Assembly (NCBI GenBank): GCA_030867875.1
Contig: JAOWCC010000577.1
Coordinates: forward strand, 92,919,740 to 92,983,739
DNA from: Actinernus sp. WN-2022
Taxonomy: Eukaryota > Cnidaria > Anthozoa > Actiniaria > Actinernidae
Direction of reading: 5' to 3'
DNA: 64,000 nucleotides
Part shown: positions 54,529 through 64,000 of the stretch, piece after piece
How the letters are laid out: every line of letters begins with the position of its first letter
How positions within the stretch are numbered: position 1 is the first letter of the stretch
Made by a program: the position numbers and the translations under genes
Notes under the pieces: model-generated
Databases searched by the model: none
The model's input: only the letters and a program-made list of their open reading frames with translations
Told to the model about the DNA's origin: nothing

Positions 54529-55167
54529 TCAAGATTCAGTAAACTTATCGGTCTCCAATTCGGGATTTCTAAACGATCTCCCTTTTTTTTTAAAGGTACT
54601 TATTAGAGCTAGCCTTTGTGACTCGGTTAGCTCGCCTAAATCATAACACGTGTTGACTACATCTAGAAAATCTTCACTAATTATTCCCCAAAAATGTTGG
54701 TAGAATTCCGCCGGTAAGCCATCGGTGCCGGGCGATTTGTTTTTAGCAAACTGCCCTAGCGTTGTTTTACATTCTTGTATTGTGATCTTTCCCTCACAAA
54801 ACTCTCTTGATTCTTTGGATAATTTCCGTTCTAATTTATCTAAGATTAGATCTTGTTGTTCTGTGTCAATTGGTTCTGCGCTGTACAATTCTTTATAAAA
54901 CCGTACATGTTCATCTAGAATCTCCTGTATATCTGTCACTATTGTGCCGTCTTGTTGTTTAATCGCTCTAATTAGTCTCTGCTGTGCTCGAGTTTTCTCG
55001 AGATTAGCAAAATATCTAGTGCATTTCTCGCCTTCTTCGCACCACTGTTCGCGTGACCTAATTATGTGGCCTTGCGTTTCATATATTTCTATTTCTCGTA
55101 ATTTAGTCTTCAATTCTGTAAATCGTTTAATATCGCCATCGCTATTACGGTTTTCTAGCTTTTTCAT
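54529..55167 (-). pseudogene. Tx1/L1-like LINE, region before RT
   Basis: Contains REQWCEEGEKCTRYFANLEK and NKSPGTDGLPAEFYQHFWG, the conserved segments linking endonuclease and RT. The stop comes just after GRSFRNPELE, where KxxDPxxxxNWRPISL-type sequence would follow. Confidence 0.86.
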
Positions 55168-55257
55168 AGTATTCCGTAATTATCACGGACTTCCCCAAGC
55201 GGTAAAAATGTGAAGCCTACAATACCTGTCTTGATGCATTCAGACCGTCTCTCCAAT

Positions 55258-55445
55258 GTGGGACCTGTTTTTTTGCACACTGCCCTGACACTGCGCATGC
55301 CCGTGACGACAACTACAGCACCAAACTATAATCTTTTCATCACATTTCACGTCAGGCTGTAAACACGTACTCCCACGAGAACAAGCGCTTAATTGTTAAC
55401 ATTCCGTCTTTTCATTAACATGTTTGATTACTTAAGTCAATTTCA
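55258..55445. repeat. Dispersed repeat, copy beside the LINE
   Basis: Same family as 37261-37460. Confidence 0.8.
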
Positions 55446-55515
55446 GCAACTTACTAACTGACTATATTCTTTATTTTTTTTCGTAAATCACTAAATGCTA
55501 TGGGATTCAAAGAAA

Positions 55516-55583
55516 ATTCATTGCCCGGCTCGGGAATTCCACGTTAAATTTCACTTGAAAAACCGATTGCGCGCACTCGTCAC

Positions 55584-55623
<40 letters not shown>

Positions 55624-55652
55624 ACGTGGAATTCCCTCGTCAGGCAATGAAT
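55516..55652. mobile_element. Palindromic MITE, 137 bp
   Basis: attcattgcccggctcggga... pairs with ...tccctcgtcaggcaatgaat; inner ggaattccacgttaaatttc and gaaatttaacgtggaattcc are exact complements. Confidence 0.78.
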
Positions 55653-56370
55653 TTACCTATATTATACCATGGTAGCCTCGGATTCTTTTGTTCTCCGAGG
55701 CACATTTAAACCACTAATTTTCCCTGATGGCAGGGATATTTAGAAATATGCATATTTCTAAATTTCCCCTGCATACGTAATGAGGAAAAATTAGAAGAGA
55801 ATGCAGGCTGGAAGTGAGAAGGTCAAAAGCATCAACTCCTGCTCCCCTCTGGCACAACTAGCCCCTGCGCTCACGGATGAAAAATACTGAATCCAAACTG
55901 ACCTGTCTTCATCATAACCTTCAACGGAACGTAATCCATGTGGGATCACGTATTTCAATCTGCATATTCTTCTCTTAATTTCTCAAACCTGCTTCTTCCA
56001 TGTGGGATACTTAAAACCATAAACGTGACGTAATTAAAATCCATTCATGCTCTTTGAATATTTAGTCAACCGCATAATTACATTGTATTTTAGTGTTATT
56101 CTTCTCAAAAACAACACGCTTTTCCCCAGGGGAAGCCAGGGTCGTTTAATCAATGGCGCTCAGTCAAGCATTAAACAAAACGTTTTCGAAAGCAACTCGA
56201 CTGCGACGTCTTTAGTTTCGGCAGAGAAAACTAAACTTCTCAGAGATTTGTTCCGTTCCTCGGCGATCATGGTATAACAAACGGCCGAAGCGGCCTCGGG
56301 ACTTTTACAAATCTTCCCTCGGCTCTCGGGGCAATTTAAATCACTAATACCCCTCATGCCATGGTATAAC
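55653..56370. other. Non-coding stretch
   Basis: No gene recognised. Copies of ccatggtata occur near 55668, 56268 and 56350 and hint at further MITE ends. Confidence 0.4.
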
Positions 56371-56945
56371 CTATAAGTATCTAATAGCTCTAGAATACGA
56401 AAACTTAGAACCAGGCCTAATAGTGATACTTACTGCCATGATATCCATTGTTATTAATGTGCCAACCAGAGATCGATTGGTTCCTGACACAAAGCGGCCT
56501 TTCGAAATCATGGTTGGTTCAACACGAAGTATCGCTATAGTGAAATGAGTACTCTCAAAACGAATGTGAGACCATTTCAAATTTGAAGTCTCATCAAAAC
56601 GCAGAAAACCCGCAAAGGAAATCAAACAGAAACAAACGATTCCCTGATGTCCAATAAAGTTGTTCTAGAGCCTGCACATTTATTAACTAAGAAATGGAGA
56701 TGTTGCGGGATAATTGGTAGCTTCTTATTAGTTATTCTAGTGGAATCTAGTCTCTTACTTGCTTCTAATATTAATTTAAGGAAATCACTGCGACAAGGAT
56801 TGTTATTTGCCGCCTGTACAACGGTCGTGAGAAACTCCTGATTGAATTAACTTCACTAAATATAACGCTACATGCAATATCATTAGCTGGGAAATAATTA
56901 ATTTCCGGAAACCTATCTGCCCATGCATGAATTGAGCATCGCCAG
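56371..56945 (-). pseudogene. Tyrosine recombinase, C-terminal part (downstream of an LTR-element insertion)
   Basis: Minus-strand pieces in shifting frames read WRCSIHAWADRFPEINYFPA, then NPCRSDFLKLILEASKRLDS, LLDIRE and ISFAGFLRFDETSNLKW. The last is the first catalytic-Arg box of Crypton/DIRS-type recombinases. The C-terminal H-x-x-R and Tyr boxes are not found, so the gene is also truncated at 56371. Confidence 0.72.
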
Positions 56946-56949
56946 TAGT

Positions 56950-57099
56950 TAGAGAACAGAGGCCCAACACACACCAGGAAAAAAATTAATAACGCTGTAT
57001 AAACATAATCAAGATGGCCGGTTTGAAAGGCCGCCACAGGGATACCGTTACCCGAGTCAACCGCTCACCGGAGTACGAATAACAATCAGTAATGGCGTA
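56950..57099 (-). repeat. 3' LTR
   Basis: Matches 62683-62794 well at its start and diverges at its inner-facing third. Its first base pair of TG has become TA. Confidence 0.65.
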
Positions 57100-57105
57100 A
57101 CTACT

Positions 57106-57112
57106 TCTCTTT

Positions 57113-57145
<33 letters not shown>
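57106..57145. repeat. (CT)n microsatellite
   Basis: About 17 CT units just inside the 3' LTR. Confidence 0.9.
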
Positions 57146-57146
<1 letters not shown>

Positions 57147-57257
57147 ACGATGCCTACAAGGTAGGTGAACTGAAACAATATGACGTTCGTCCGTGGGAGG
57201 GTTACTAATATTTATGAACGGAATAAGAACCGTTAACACCAAAGGGGTATGTTTAAC

Positions 57258-57764
57258 CTAAACGTCAGTGATATAGTCCTCAAGGTACGACGGGGTATTT
57301 CGAGGCCGAGTTGATCTTCTCAGGTATTCTCCGCTGTTAGATGCTAGTTGATCCGGTTGTTCATCAGTGTCTGCTGAAACCGCGTCTGAAGGGGACGTCG
57401 ATCCCGACTGCGTTTCTTCTTGGCTGTCTGCGGTGGGTTCGCATACTGTGGCATTATCTGTTTCGGGTGAGGCTGAGATCTCGTCTGGGATGAGTGGTGG
57501 TTGTGGAGGACTAGCTGTAGGGAAGATGGGAGGATCTTCTTCGTCGTCAGTGGTGGAGTGGGTGCTGCCATGTCGAGGGGATATTTCTATACAACAGGGA
57601 ACCTTGTACCATTCGCTACGCTTAACTCGGTACGAGGTATTTCTTAACTGATGTCCCGTGAAGTTCTTGACGTTGCACCAGTGACCCTCAATCGATACGA
57701 CTAGGTAACGGTCCCGAGCGCATGACTTATTGCGATCTGCATGGAGATAAACCAAGTCGCCCAC
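57258..57764 (-). pseudogene. LTR element integrase C-terminal region
   Basis: Begins GDLVYLHADRNKSCARDRYL, a post-integrase SH3-like segment, then an acidic, Pro/Ser-rich tail with LRRSTRPRNTPSYLEDYI near the end. It follows the integrase core by a short gap and a frameshift near 57800. Confidence 0.72.
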
Positions 57765-57848
57765 TGTTAGTGAAACTGGAGGTTGAGATCTGCCTACGGG
57801 AGCCTTGGACCTTTCGCTGTGGGGATAGTTAGCAAGTCGTTGCTCGTG

Positions 57849-58889
57849 TTACCTGACAATCATCTCACGGTCGTCGAGTGGTAGTTGACTGTTCGAAAAC
57901 TGATCTCGCTGAGTCCACATTTCTCTAGCGGATAAGCCACGGCTGCGAATACGTGCGTTAAGGGTGGCAGTAGCTGCCGAGAGCGTAGAAGATGAAACAG
58001 GACCGCCTAGGGAATCTTGTCGGAGCAATTCGGTTTCGAGTTCCTCTACCGCTTTTTCAGCCACGGGGTTCTTATTAGGGTTCTTTACTCTGCCAATCTC
58101 TAATGTTAGTCTGAGTTTTCGTAGAAGATCGTCGTCTATTAGGGCTCTAAATCCGGGAGCGGGGTCAGTTCGGATGACGGCGGGTGAACCATCTAGTGGA
58201 CGCAATTCTATACATAATTGGATTAGTGCGTCGCGTAGTGTCTTGTGGCGTTCATCTTCAAGAAGTGTAGTCGTTGTAAATGACGTTACACATTCTCTTA
58301 GGACTAGGATAAGCTGTCGGTTGCGCTTTATGACGTCAGTGGCGAATGAGACTCCAATCGAGTCTGGAGGGTCGGTTGTAGACTGTTCGATAACAGTGGG
58401 AGGTATTTGGCGGAGTGAGGCACAGTGGTGACAACTGTTGGAAACGAGGTCGATAGCTTTGTCCATGTCGAGGGGGAAGATATAGCGTCGCACTACCATC
58501 TTTGGTTGGTGACTAGTGGGATGGTTGAACTGTATATGTAAGGCGGTTAAGAGGCCGTCTAGAACTTGGCGAGGGATGACTATGCATTCTCGAGCAGGGG
58601 TTAGTGGCTGGTTGCGTTTGACAACCAGGAGCCCGTCTTTGGCGATTGTTACGATGTTCAGATAACACTTGACGTCTTTGATGTGAGTGGTTTTCTTGGA
58701 AGGACGAGTACCTTGCTTCAGGTGCGCATGGGTACGGCGGAGGTCGGCACACTCCGATTTGATAGATAACCAAGCGGTTCTGTTTAACTGTTCCGGCCAG
58801 TATTTCCTCGACTGAGCCGGGCACGGCGGATAACGGACGACTCTGCTCTTTTGACGAAGCTGCACACTTGACAAGCAATGTCTTCGCAA
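57849..58889 (-). pseudogene. LTR element integrase
   Basis: Zinc-binding H-H-C-C region: LHIQFNHPTSHQPKMVVRRY, then NSCHHCASLRQ. The core has SFATDVIKR and VIRTDPAPGFRAL for the two Asps and NPVAEKAVEELETELLR for the Glu. The open frame of 346 codons is long, but the rest of the element is broken. Confidence 0.84.
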
Positions 58890-59400
58890 TTTAAGGCGTT
58901 ACGACTAGCAAATTCTGATGGCAATATGGAGGCTCCTGCTACGTGTTGGACTGATGCCTGATAGCGGCTCACGGTAGATAAGAAGGTTGATACACGAAGA
59001 CTGGCTGAAAATTCTCCGCGACACAACTTCTCGTAGGCCTGGACACACGGCTTGCTGTCAGTAAGAACACAAGCTTTCCTGGATGACTGAATGATGTAGG
59101 GACTGAAATATTTGGTGGCTACAGCGATAGCTAGTGCTTTGACTTCGCAAGGCAGCCACGATGCCTGATGTCCTCGCAACTTTGCATTGAAAATCCAGCG
59201 AGGTGAAGCTTACCGGTACGAGTCGAATAGAGCGTTGCGCCGATTCCGGGATTCCACACGGCTCCGTCAGTTACGATCCATAGCTGATCGTCTGGTCTGG
59301 TCAAGGAGAGGGCCTTCTTTGCGGCGTTGAATTGCTTGGCGTAGATCATCGGTCCAAGCGATTGCCTCCTGAGACTGGCGTCCGGCGATGGCATCATCCA
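58784..59400 (-). pseudogene. LTR element RNase H
   Basis: Pieces DQLWIVTDGAVWNPGIGATL, then [38 protein letters not shown] and [15 protein letters not shown]. The catalytic Asps lie in VTDGA and LTDSK. Two frames overlap at 59131-59179, marking a frameshift. Confidence 0.82.
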
Positions 59401-59957
59401 GAGGCGCTAGTATGGTGGAACAACCAGTGAGTACGCGAGCTAATAACTTATACGCTCCGATGAACGACTTCATTGTACCGACCTTTTCCGGGGGGTGCAT
59501 GATGCGAGTGTGGAGATTCGGTGAGGATTGGCCTTCAGGGTACCTTGTGATCATGCCCAACCCAGGATAGTTGTAGACTTGGGGTTTATTGTTGTCTGGA
59601 CGCAGACAGACGTAGGTTGTTCTTGTGTAGGGCGGATAGTACTTTGGTCCAGTTCTCTAACAGTTCCTCAGGGGAATTCCCTCCACAGTATAGGTCGTTA
59701 GCAATTTTAACTACCACGCCTTCTTGAAGGAGGTCTGCCAACACACGACACATGAGCTCTTCTAGTGCTGTCTCAGACCCGGGCATACCCATGGCGGAGC
59801 GTACGTAGACACGTACACCGCGGTAAGGTGTGGCGACGCCGCAGTATTTCATTGACTCGCGGGCTAGGGGGATTTGGTAAAAGGCGCTAGTGAGGTCTGT
59901 GGCGATGATATGTTTCCATTGACCTATCTGTCTAAGGGTGGAATCCACGTCTGACAT
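59267..59957 (-). pseudogene. LTR element reverse transcriptase, with active-site change
   Basis: Contains [40 protein letters not shown] and [14 protein letters not shown]. The usual active-site pair in this family is Asp-Asp (ADDLYCGG); here the first is Asn. The following piece includes TMKSFIGAYKLLARVLTGCS. The upstream part of the RT continues beyond the MITE at 60506. Confidence 0.83.
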
Positions 59958-59960
59958 TAA

Positions 59961-60501
59961 AGTGCACCTAACCCCTTTTGCGATTTTTATACATATGAAT
60001 CTTTGAAAGATTTTGAGTACTTCTGCAAAGAAATTTTTGGCTTACAAAGAATACTTTATGTCCTAGACTTGTTTGAAATGGTGAAAATTTGACCTTTCCT
60101 GACCCATGACCGCGTAAGAAAAAGCCTGGGTCGATTCTGGAACTTACGTCATCTAATTCATTCGACTTTGCAATAAGTTGAATAAATGTTTAGCATTTTG
60201 TCTAAAATAACTGTTTTCTTTACTAACAACTCACAGACCGTATAAATTCTCTATATATATCGATGTTGTTGTGATAGAAAGGCGCCATGGAGAATAATGC
60301 ATTAATGAGGTGACGTAAGATCCATAATCGACCCAGGCTTTTTCTTACGCGGTCATGGGTCAGGAAAGGTCAAATTTTCACCATTTCAAACAAGTCTAGG
60401 ACATAAAGTATTCTTTGTAAGCCAAAAATTTCTTCGCAGAAGTACTCAAAACCTTTCAAAGTTTCATATGTATAAAAATTGCAAAAGGGGTTAGGTGCAC
60501 T
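59961..60501. mobile_element. TTAA-flanked MITE (piggyBac-like) with about 200-bp arms
   Basis: 541 bp with arms starting AGTGCACCTAACCCCTTTTG and ending with the complement, flanked by TTAA at 59957-59960 and 60502-60505. Arms are near-identical for about 200 bases (for example gacccatgaccgcgtaagaa). Excision to a single TTAA restores the RT frame of the host element. Confidence 0.92.
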
Positions 60502-60505
60502 TTAA

Positions 60506-61094
60506 GGATGGCTGTGGCTTGCTATAACGCCCGATGTCGGCAAAGGCTGTTACCAGGTGAGACCTTCCACTAGTCTTTATAACGAGAAAGGAAGGGTTTA
60601 TGTACTCGACGGAAATGTCAACGTCTTCTGGTCGTTTGAAGACTCCTTGTTATTCAAGCTCGTCGAATTTCTGTTGGAGTTCGACTAGACGGTCGCGTGC
60701 GTATTATGGTAGGCGTCCTTTGCGTTGGGGAGGCTCAACGGGACCCATGTTCACCTGAGGCGCCGTTGTAGCCTTTGATGTTGGGATCGAACACGCTGTC
60801 GAATTGATCGAGTAAAGCGCGGAACTTCTCAAACATGTCGGGTGAGAGAAGTTTTGCTGGGTCGAGGTCTACGCGACTAGAGTTGAGGGTGCGTAGCTGT
60901 GACGTTGTCGGTGGGCTTGTATTCAGAGGGGGTTTAGGTGTCATACGGAGTTCATCACGGATTGACGGGACGAATACGGGACTCATGATTTGACAAAAGT
61001 GTTCGTTGCGTTTCAGGGCGTGAGGGTCCTCTGAAAGATTTGGGATACGAATCTTTCCGGCAACACTCGACACAATGGTAGGTGGTGGCCACAT
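60506..61094 (-). pseudogene. LTR element region between protease and RT
   Basis: Contains FCQIMSPVFVPSIRDELRMT and PDMFEKFRALLDQFDSVFDP, the linker preceding RT in this group, then the RT start around [14 protein letters not shown] next to the MITE. Confidence 0.75.
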
Positions 61095-61649
61095 TTGGGA
61101 GATCTTAGAGGAACGGATGCTGGGGCGTCGGTTCGAGGTTCAAGAGCATATTCTGTGTCGGTGGGGAAGTCAGGGGGAAGTTCGATCTCGAGGTAATCTC
61201 CTGCATGGCCAAACAATAGAGGCCTTTGCGGGGGCTCGTAGAACCATGGCGCGACGAATTGCCTTGACGTCAGGTTTCTTTGTAGAAGAGCCATACAAAT
61301 ATGTGGTCCCATTGCCGAGGGTGATGAGGCGTCTCGCTTGTCTGACAGCTACGTCGTTGGCTTCCATGAACGGGGTACCGGCAAGATTTCTACATCTCGG
61401 TCTTCCACTACTAGACCCTCGAAGATGAATGTTTGCTAGTGAACATTATGCGTGTCTCGCCAATTATCCTAAGGGGGATGACCCATCGGCCTGGTGAGCT
61501 GACTGTGAGCTTGGCTTTATCTCTACCCCTATTCTTTTAACGGTGGAAAGGCGAATCATGTTGCCTGTAGCTCCGCTGTCGATAGTAAGTCGAGCTAGAT
61601 GGTGTCGATAAAAGGTTTCAAGGTAGGGGAATTGGCGTACTTGGATCAA
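61013..61649 (-). pseudogene. LTR element protease region
   Basis: ARLTIDSGATGNMIRLSTVK holds the D-S-G active site; HQADGSSPLG follows. The next piece (61312-61013) continues with GDYLEIELPPDF. Confidence 0.78.
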
Positions 61650-61759
61650 GCGGGTTGTATGGTCTGGCTGGTTCAGTACGTATCATGGGTGCTGTCAGCG
61701 TCCAAAATTGAGACGATTTGTTGGGCTTTCATAATATATCTTCGATCATGTTTAGGTAG

Positions 61760-62634
61760 GTAATTGTACTCGCTCAGAAAGTGACTCTGTTCAGCACGAC
61801 CGGCTTGTTTGCACAGGGGGCATGATTTTTCGCGCGGGCCGAGTTTCTTAGCTGGCCTCGTGGAGGTCTAGGCGATGGTTTACTCCAAGGGACTGATCTG
61901 TTAATATTGGATACTTCGGTACGCATGACTTTAGCCTCATCAGACGTTGTAATTTCGTCTACTAATGAGGTAATCGCCTGTGAAATCTCTGGCTTTATTG
62001 ATGCGAGCGTGCGAGAGCGGAGTTCTGTTCCATAGCGTTGCTTCACAAGCTTTGGGAGGGCGGGGTTGATAAGTTGGAGCCAGGTAAGGACAACAAAATT
62101 CTCGAGGGTAGGGAAAAGCTCCTCGTCTTCACTTATCGGTTCACCTTGATTGGACAGATTACCGTTATTACGCAGCAGGCTGTCATCAACAAACGCCGTC
62201 AGTCTTCGAGGCGTTCATTGGCTTGGAGGTGGATATCATTAAAGTCAATAAAATGAGCGCCTGTTGCTTGAAAGCCAAAATGGAGGCGAATGGCGTTCCA
62301 AATAAATGCGATGGACGTGCTAGCTTTAACCATAGTATTGCGTGAAATTATGGGGCAAAAATTGGCTGAGCACGAGCTCCAGCATATTGACTTTTTGCTG
62401 GGCTGTTCGCCTTTGAGCTTCAGGTATTCCTTCTCCGTCGCCTTCAAAACCTCTTAGCGGGTCTGACTTTGTTTTCTTTTTCCATGAAGATCCGTCTACT
62501 ATGAACGGTGCGAATTTGTGGTCGAGAGATAGTGGTAAATCAAGTTCTGCTGCCAGTTCTCGAACGAGTTTATAGATTCTGACTTTGTGAGACACCACTG
62601 CTTCGGTGCATGCACGAATAGTAGAAGTTGCCAT
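61760..62634 (-). pseudogene. LTR element gag with zinc-knuckle-like end
   Basis: Starts [20 protein letters not shown] just inside the 5' LTR. It continues in shifted frames ([20 protein letters not shown], then KQRYGTELRSRTLASIKPEI) to a Cys-rich segment near 61800. At least two frameshifts. Confidence 0.72.
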
Positions 62635-62644
62635 CTTACCTGGA

Positions 62645-62794
62645 GGGCTGTCTGAGACAGTATTCTCAGCTTGGGTCCTTTATATAACGCTGTATAAACA
62701 TAAATAAGATGGCCGGTTTGAGAGGCCGCCACAGGAATACCGTTACCCGGGTCAACCGCTGACCGGAGTACGAATAACAATCAGTAATGGCGCA
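62645..62794 (-). repeat. 5' LTR
   Basis: Begins TGCGCCATTACTGATTG in the element's sense. The inner boundary is uncertain because homology to the 3' LTR is lost near 62683; the proposed end CCCTCCA would give a TG...CA LTR. Confidence 0.6.
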
Positions 62795-62798
62795 TAGT

Positions 62799-62973
62799 AT
62801 CCTTTAACAGTAGATGGAGCTCTTGAAGTTGAAAGAAGCCCAGGAAGACACGAAGCCAATGTCTTCAGAACGGGATTGTGTATACCTTGAAGCCTCTGTG
62901 AAGAAAATGATAAAAAACAGGAATAATTTTTATAATAAATGTCAATAAAGTGATGCAATTTAAGCACAGGCAA
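62799..62973 (-). pseudogene. Tyrosine recombinase, N-terminal part
   Basis: The minus-strand frame includes LKTLASCLPGLLSTSRAPST, then VKGYY, the SRAPxTVxxY motif of the SAM-like core-binding domain in Crypton/DIRS-type recombinases. It is cut by the LTR element at 62794 and resumes at 56945. Confidence 0.72.
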
Positions 62974-63160
62974 CCCAAGCTAATGATTTTTACAAGGAAT
63001 GTATGGGAATTTTTAGAAAATAATCTAAAACTGTGCTAAAATGATCAATAAAGACATAAAATCTTACCTGAATGTTGTGAAGTTGTTCCTCTTCATAACT
63101 GATGTGTTTATTTCTGATTTGAGGCACTTCTGGGCTTTTTCCCCTCCCCTATATAAATAT

Positions 63161-63428
63161 TGAGAAGGCGGGAAACAAGAGTCGCCATTAGTCCATGTGG
63201 CGACTCTTCGAGGCCTCGTAATTCTTCGAAAATCCAAACTTTCAGCATTTTACCTCCAGAAACCCTTTCTTACATTCCTCTAGCACTCATTTTCATTGAG
63301 AAGGCGGGAAACACGAGACGCCATTAGTCCATGTGGCGACTCTTCGAGGCCTCGTAATTCTTCGAAAATCCAAACTTTCAGTATTTTACCTACAGGAACC
63401 CTTTCTCACATTCCTCTAGCACTCATTT
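63161..63428. repeat. Tandem duplication of a 136-bp segment
   Basis: 63161-63296 and 63297-63428 both start tgagaaggcgggaaaca and include gccattagtccatgtggcga. They differ at about five positions. Confidence 0.88.
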
Positions 63429-64000
63429 AATCGACCCATCGCTTATTTCCTCGCTTTGTAAGTAGTCAAATTCGTTTCGGTTTCTGCAGCTAACCTAGCA
63501 TGTACCGATCCGGGGTTCTGTCAGCTTAGCCTTAGTTCATGGGCTGCCTGTGCTTAGTTGAACGGCTTTTCTTCGGGAGCAGTGACGAACGAGTGCCGGA
63601 GGAATCCGACACCTCGTGTTTTTTCGGGGAGATTCGGAGAACGACGTCATTGTACTCAATCGACCAATCGCTTCTCTTTCCGCGGCTCGGATCTTCTTTT
63701 CGTCTTCTGCGTCGAGCGCGGCAGTCTCCGATCCTTTTCAGCCGTTCTTAGTGTCGGTCCCATACTTCCTCTCCACTAAGAACGGCTGCAAAGGAGACTA
63801 AGCGCGGCAGGATTAGCCTCGTGATGTTTAATCGTAAGCCAATCGTTAATTTTGTTATCCTGTCCCAAAGCTTTTTGGAGCGATTGCAGGATACCCTACC
63901 ACTTAGGTCATTAATAATTCATTTTTTTTAATTCTCATACAATTCTTCTAAAAACCTAACCCTGAATTTCAAAAAAATCCTACCCATTTTCAACCCCGAA
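63429..64000. other. Right-edge stretch, non-coding
   Basis: No gene recognised. An inverted pair cagccgttcttagtg (63739-63753) and cactaagaacggctg (63774-63788) forms a perfect 15-bp hairpin with a 20-base loop. Confidence 0.55.

Larger units (their letters stand above)
52200..55215 (-). mobile_element. Tx1/L1-like LINE, 5'-truncated, interrupted by a MITE
   Basis: The minus-strand pieces run 55167 to 52200: a pre-RT linker with KNKSPGTDGLPAEFYQHFW, RT core DRVNWEFLFRTLEAFGFGP, then RGVRQGCSLSALLYVLIAE and QYADDTTLTLSGE (catalytic YADD), a long C-terminal region, and a final WRYRNMIF piece. A stop and frameshifts lie near 54400-54530 and 52400-52515. The endonuclease is missing. A palindromic MITE sits at 53721-53892. 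Confidence 0.85.
56950..62794 (-). mobile_element. Gypsy-like LTR retrotransposon inserted in a tyrosine recombinase gene
   Basis: Gag, protease, RT, RNase H and integrase follow on the minus strand. Direct repeats of about 105-150 bp (56950-57099 and about 62645-62794), sharing ccgttacccg and gagtacgaataacaatcagt, are the LTRs; the 5' LTR starts TG. A 4-bp duplication ACTA (tagt on the plus strand, 56946-56949 and 62795-62798) flanks it. Removing the element with one ACTA rejoins the recombinase reading exactly in frame (KGYY to WRCS). Confidence 0.82.

Overview
This is a 64-kb piece of an intron-rich, AT-rich animal genome. Its single clear host gene is a receptor guanylate cyclase. Most of the rest is transposon debris: BEL/Pao and Gypsy-like LTR elements, several LINE groups, Penelope-like, tyrosine-recombinase (Crypton/DIRS-like) and many foldback MITEs. 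That mix suggests an invertebrate, most plausibly an anthozoan cnidarian such as a coral or sea anemone. This is inference; nothing in the window names the species.

Host gene: a complete membrane receptor guanylate cyclase lies on the minus strand, from the ATG at 47455 to the stop at 25404. I could place 21 coding exons whose phases all agree (3,291 bp, 1,096 residues). They encode a signal peptide, ANF-receptor ectodomain, one transmembrane helix, kinase-homology (pseudokinase) domain, signalling coiled coil and class III cyclase domain. At the left edge (1-393) is a near-identical copy of the start of exon 1. Its roughly 3.1-kb upstream flank matches the flank of the main gene (1-3486 versus 47063-50260), so a second, tandem cyclase gene probably begins here and runs out of the window. 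Both flanks carry a 42-bp minisatellite that, read in the gene's sense, repeats a CCAAT box and a TATA-like box.

Layout: 1-3486 left cyclase exon and flank, with a LINE inserted; 3487-3957 LINE fragment; 3902-16463 two tandem copies of a 6.2-kb block (foldback element carrying a Penelope 3' end, decayed tyrosine recombinase, MITEs); 16464-19100 decayed BEL/Pao element; 19231-21555 DNA transposon with a LINE inside; 21556-25403 MITEs, a tRNA-like element and a 20-bp minisatellite next to the cyclase stop; 25404-47455 cyclase gene with transposon- and minisatellite-laden introns; 47456-50427 its 5' flank; 50487-52190 decayed elements; 52200-55215 Tx1/L1-like LINE split by a palindromic MITE; 56371-62973 a three-level nest, in which a tyrosine-recombinase gene is split by a Gypsy-like element that is split by a TTAA-flanked MITE; 62974-64000 short repeats.

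The window is unusually informative because target-site duplications, empty sites in duplicated copies and nested insertions let many events be ordered from sequence alone. Outside the cyclase gene I see no intact host gene and no rRNA, CRISPR or bacterial-type feature.
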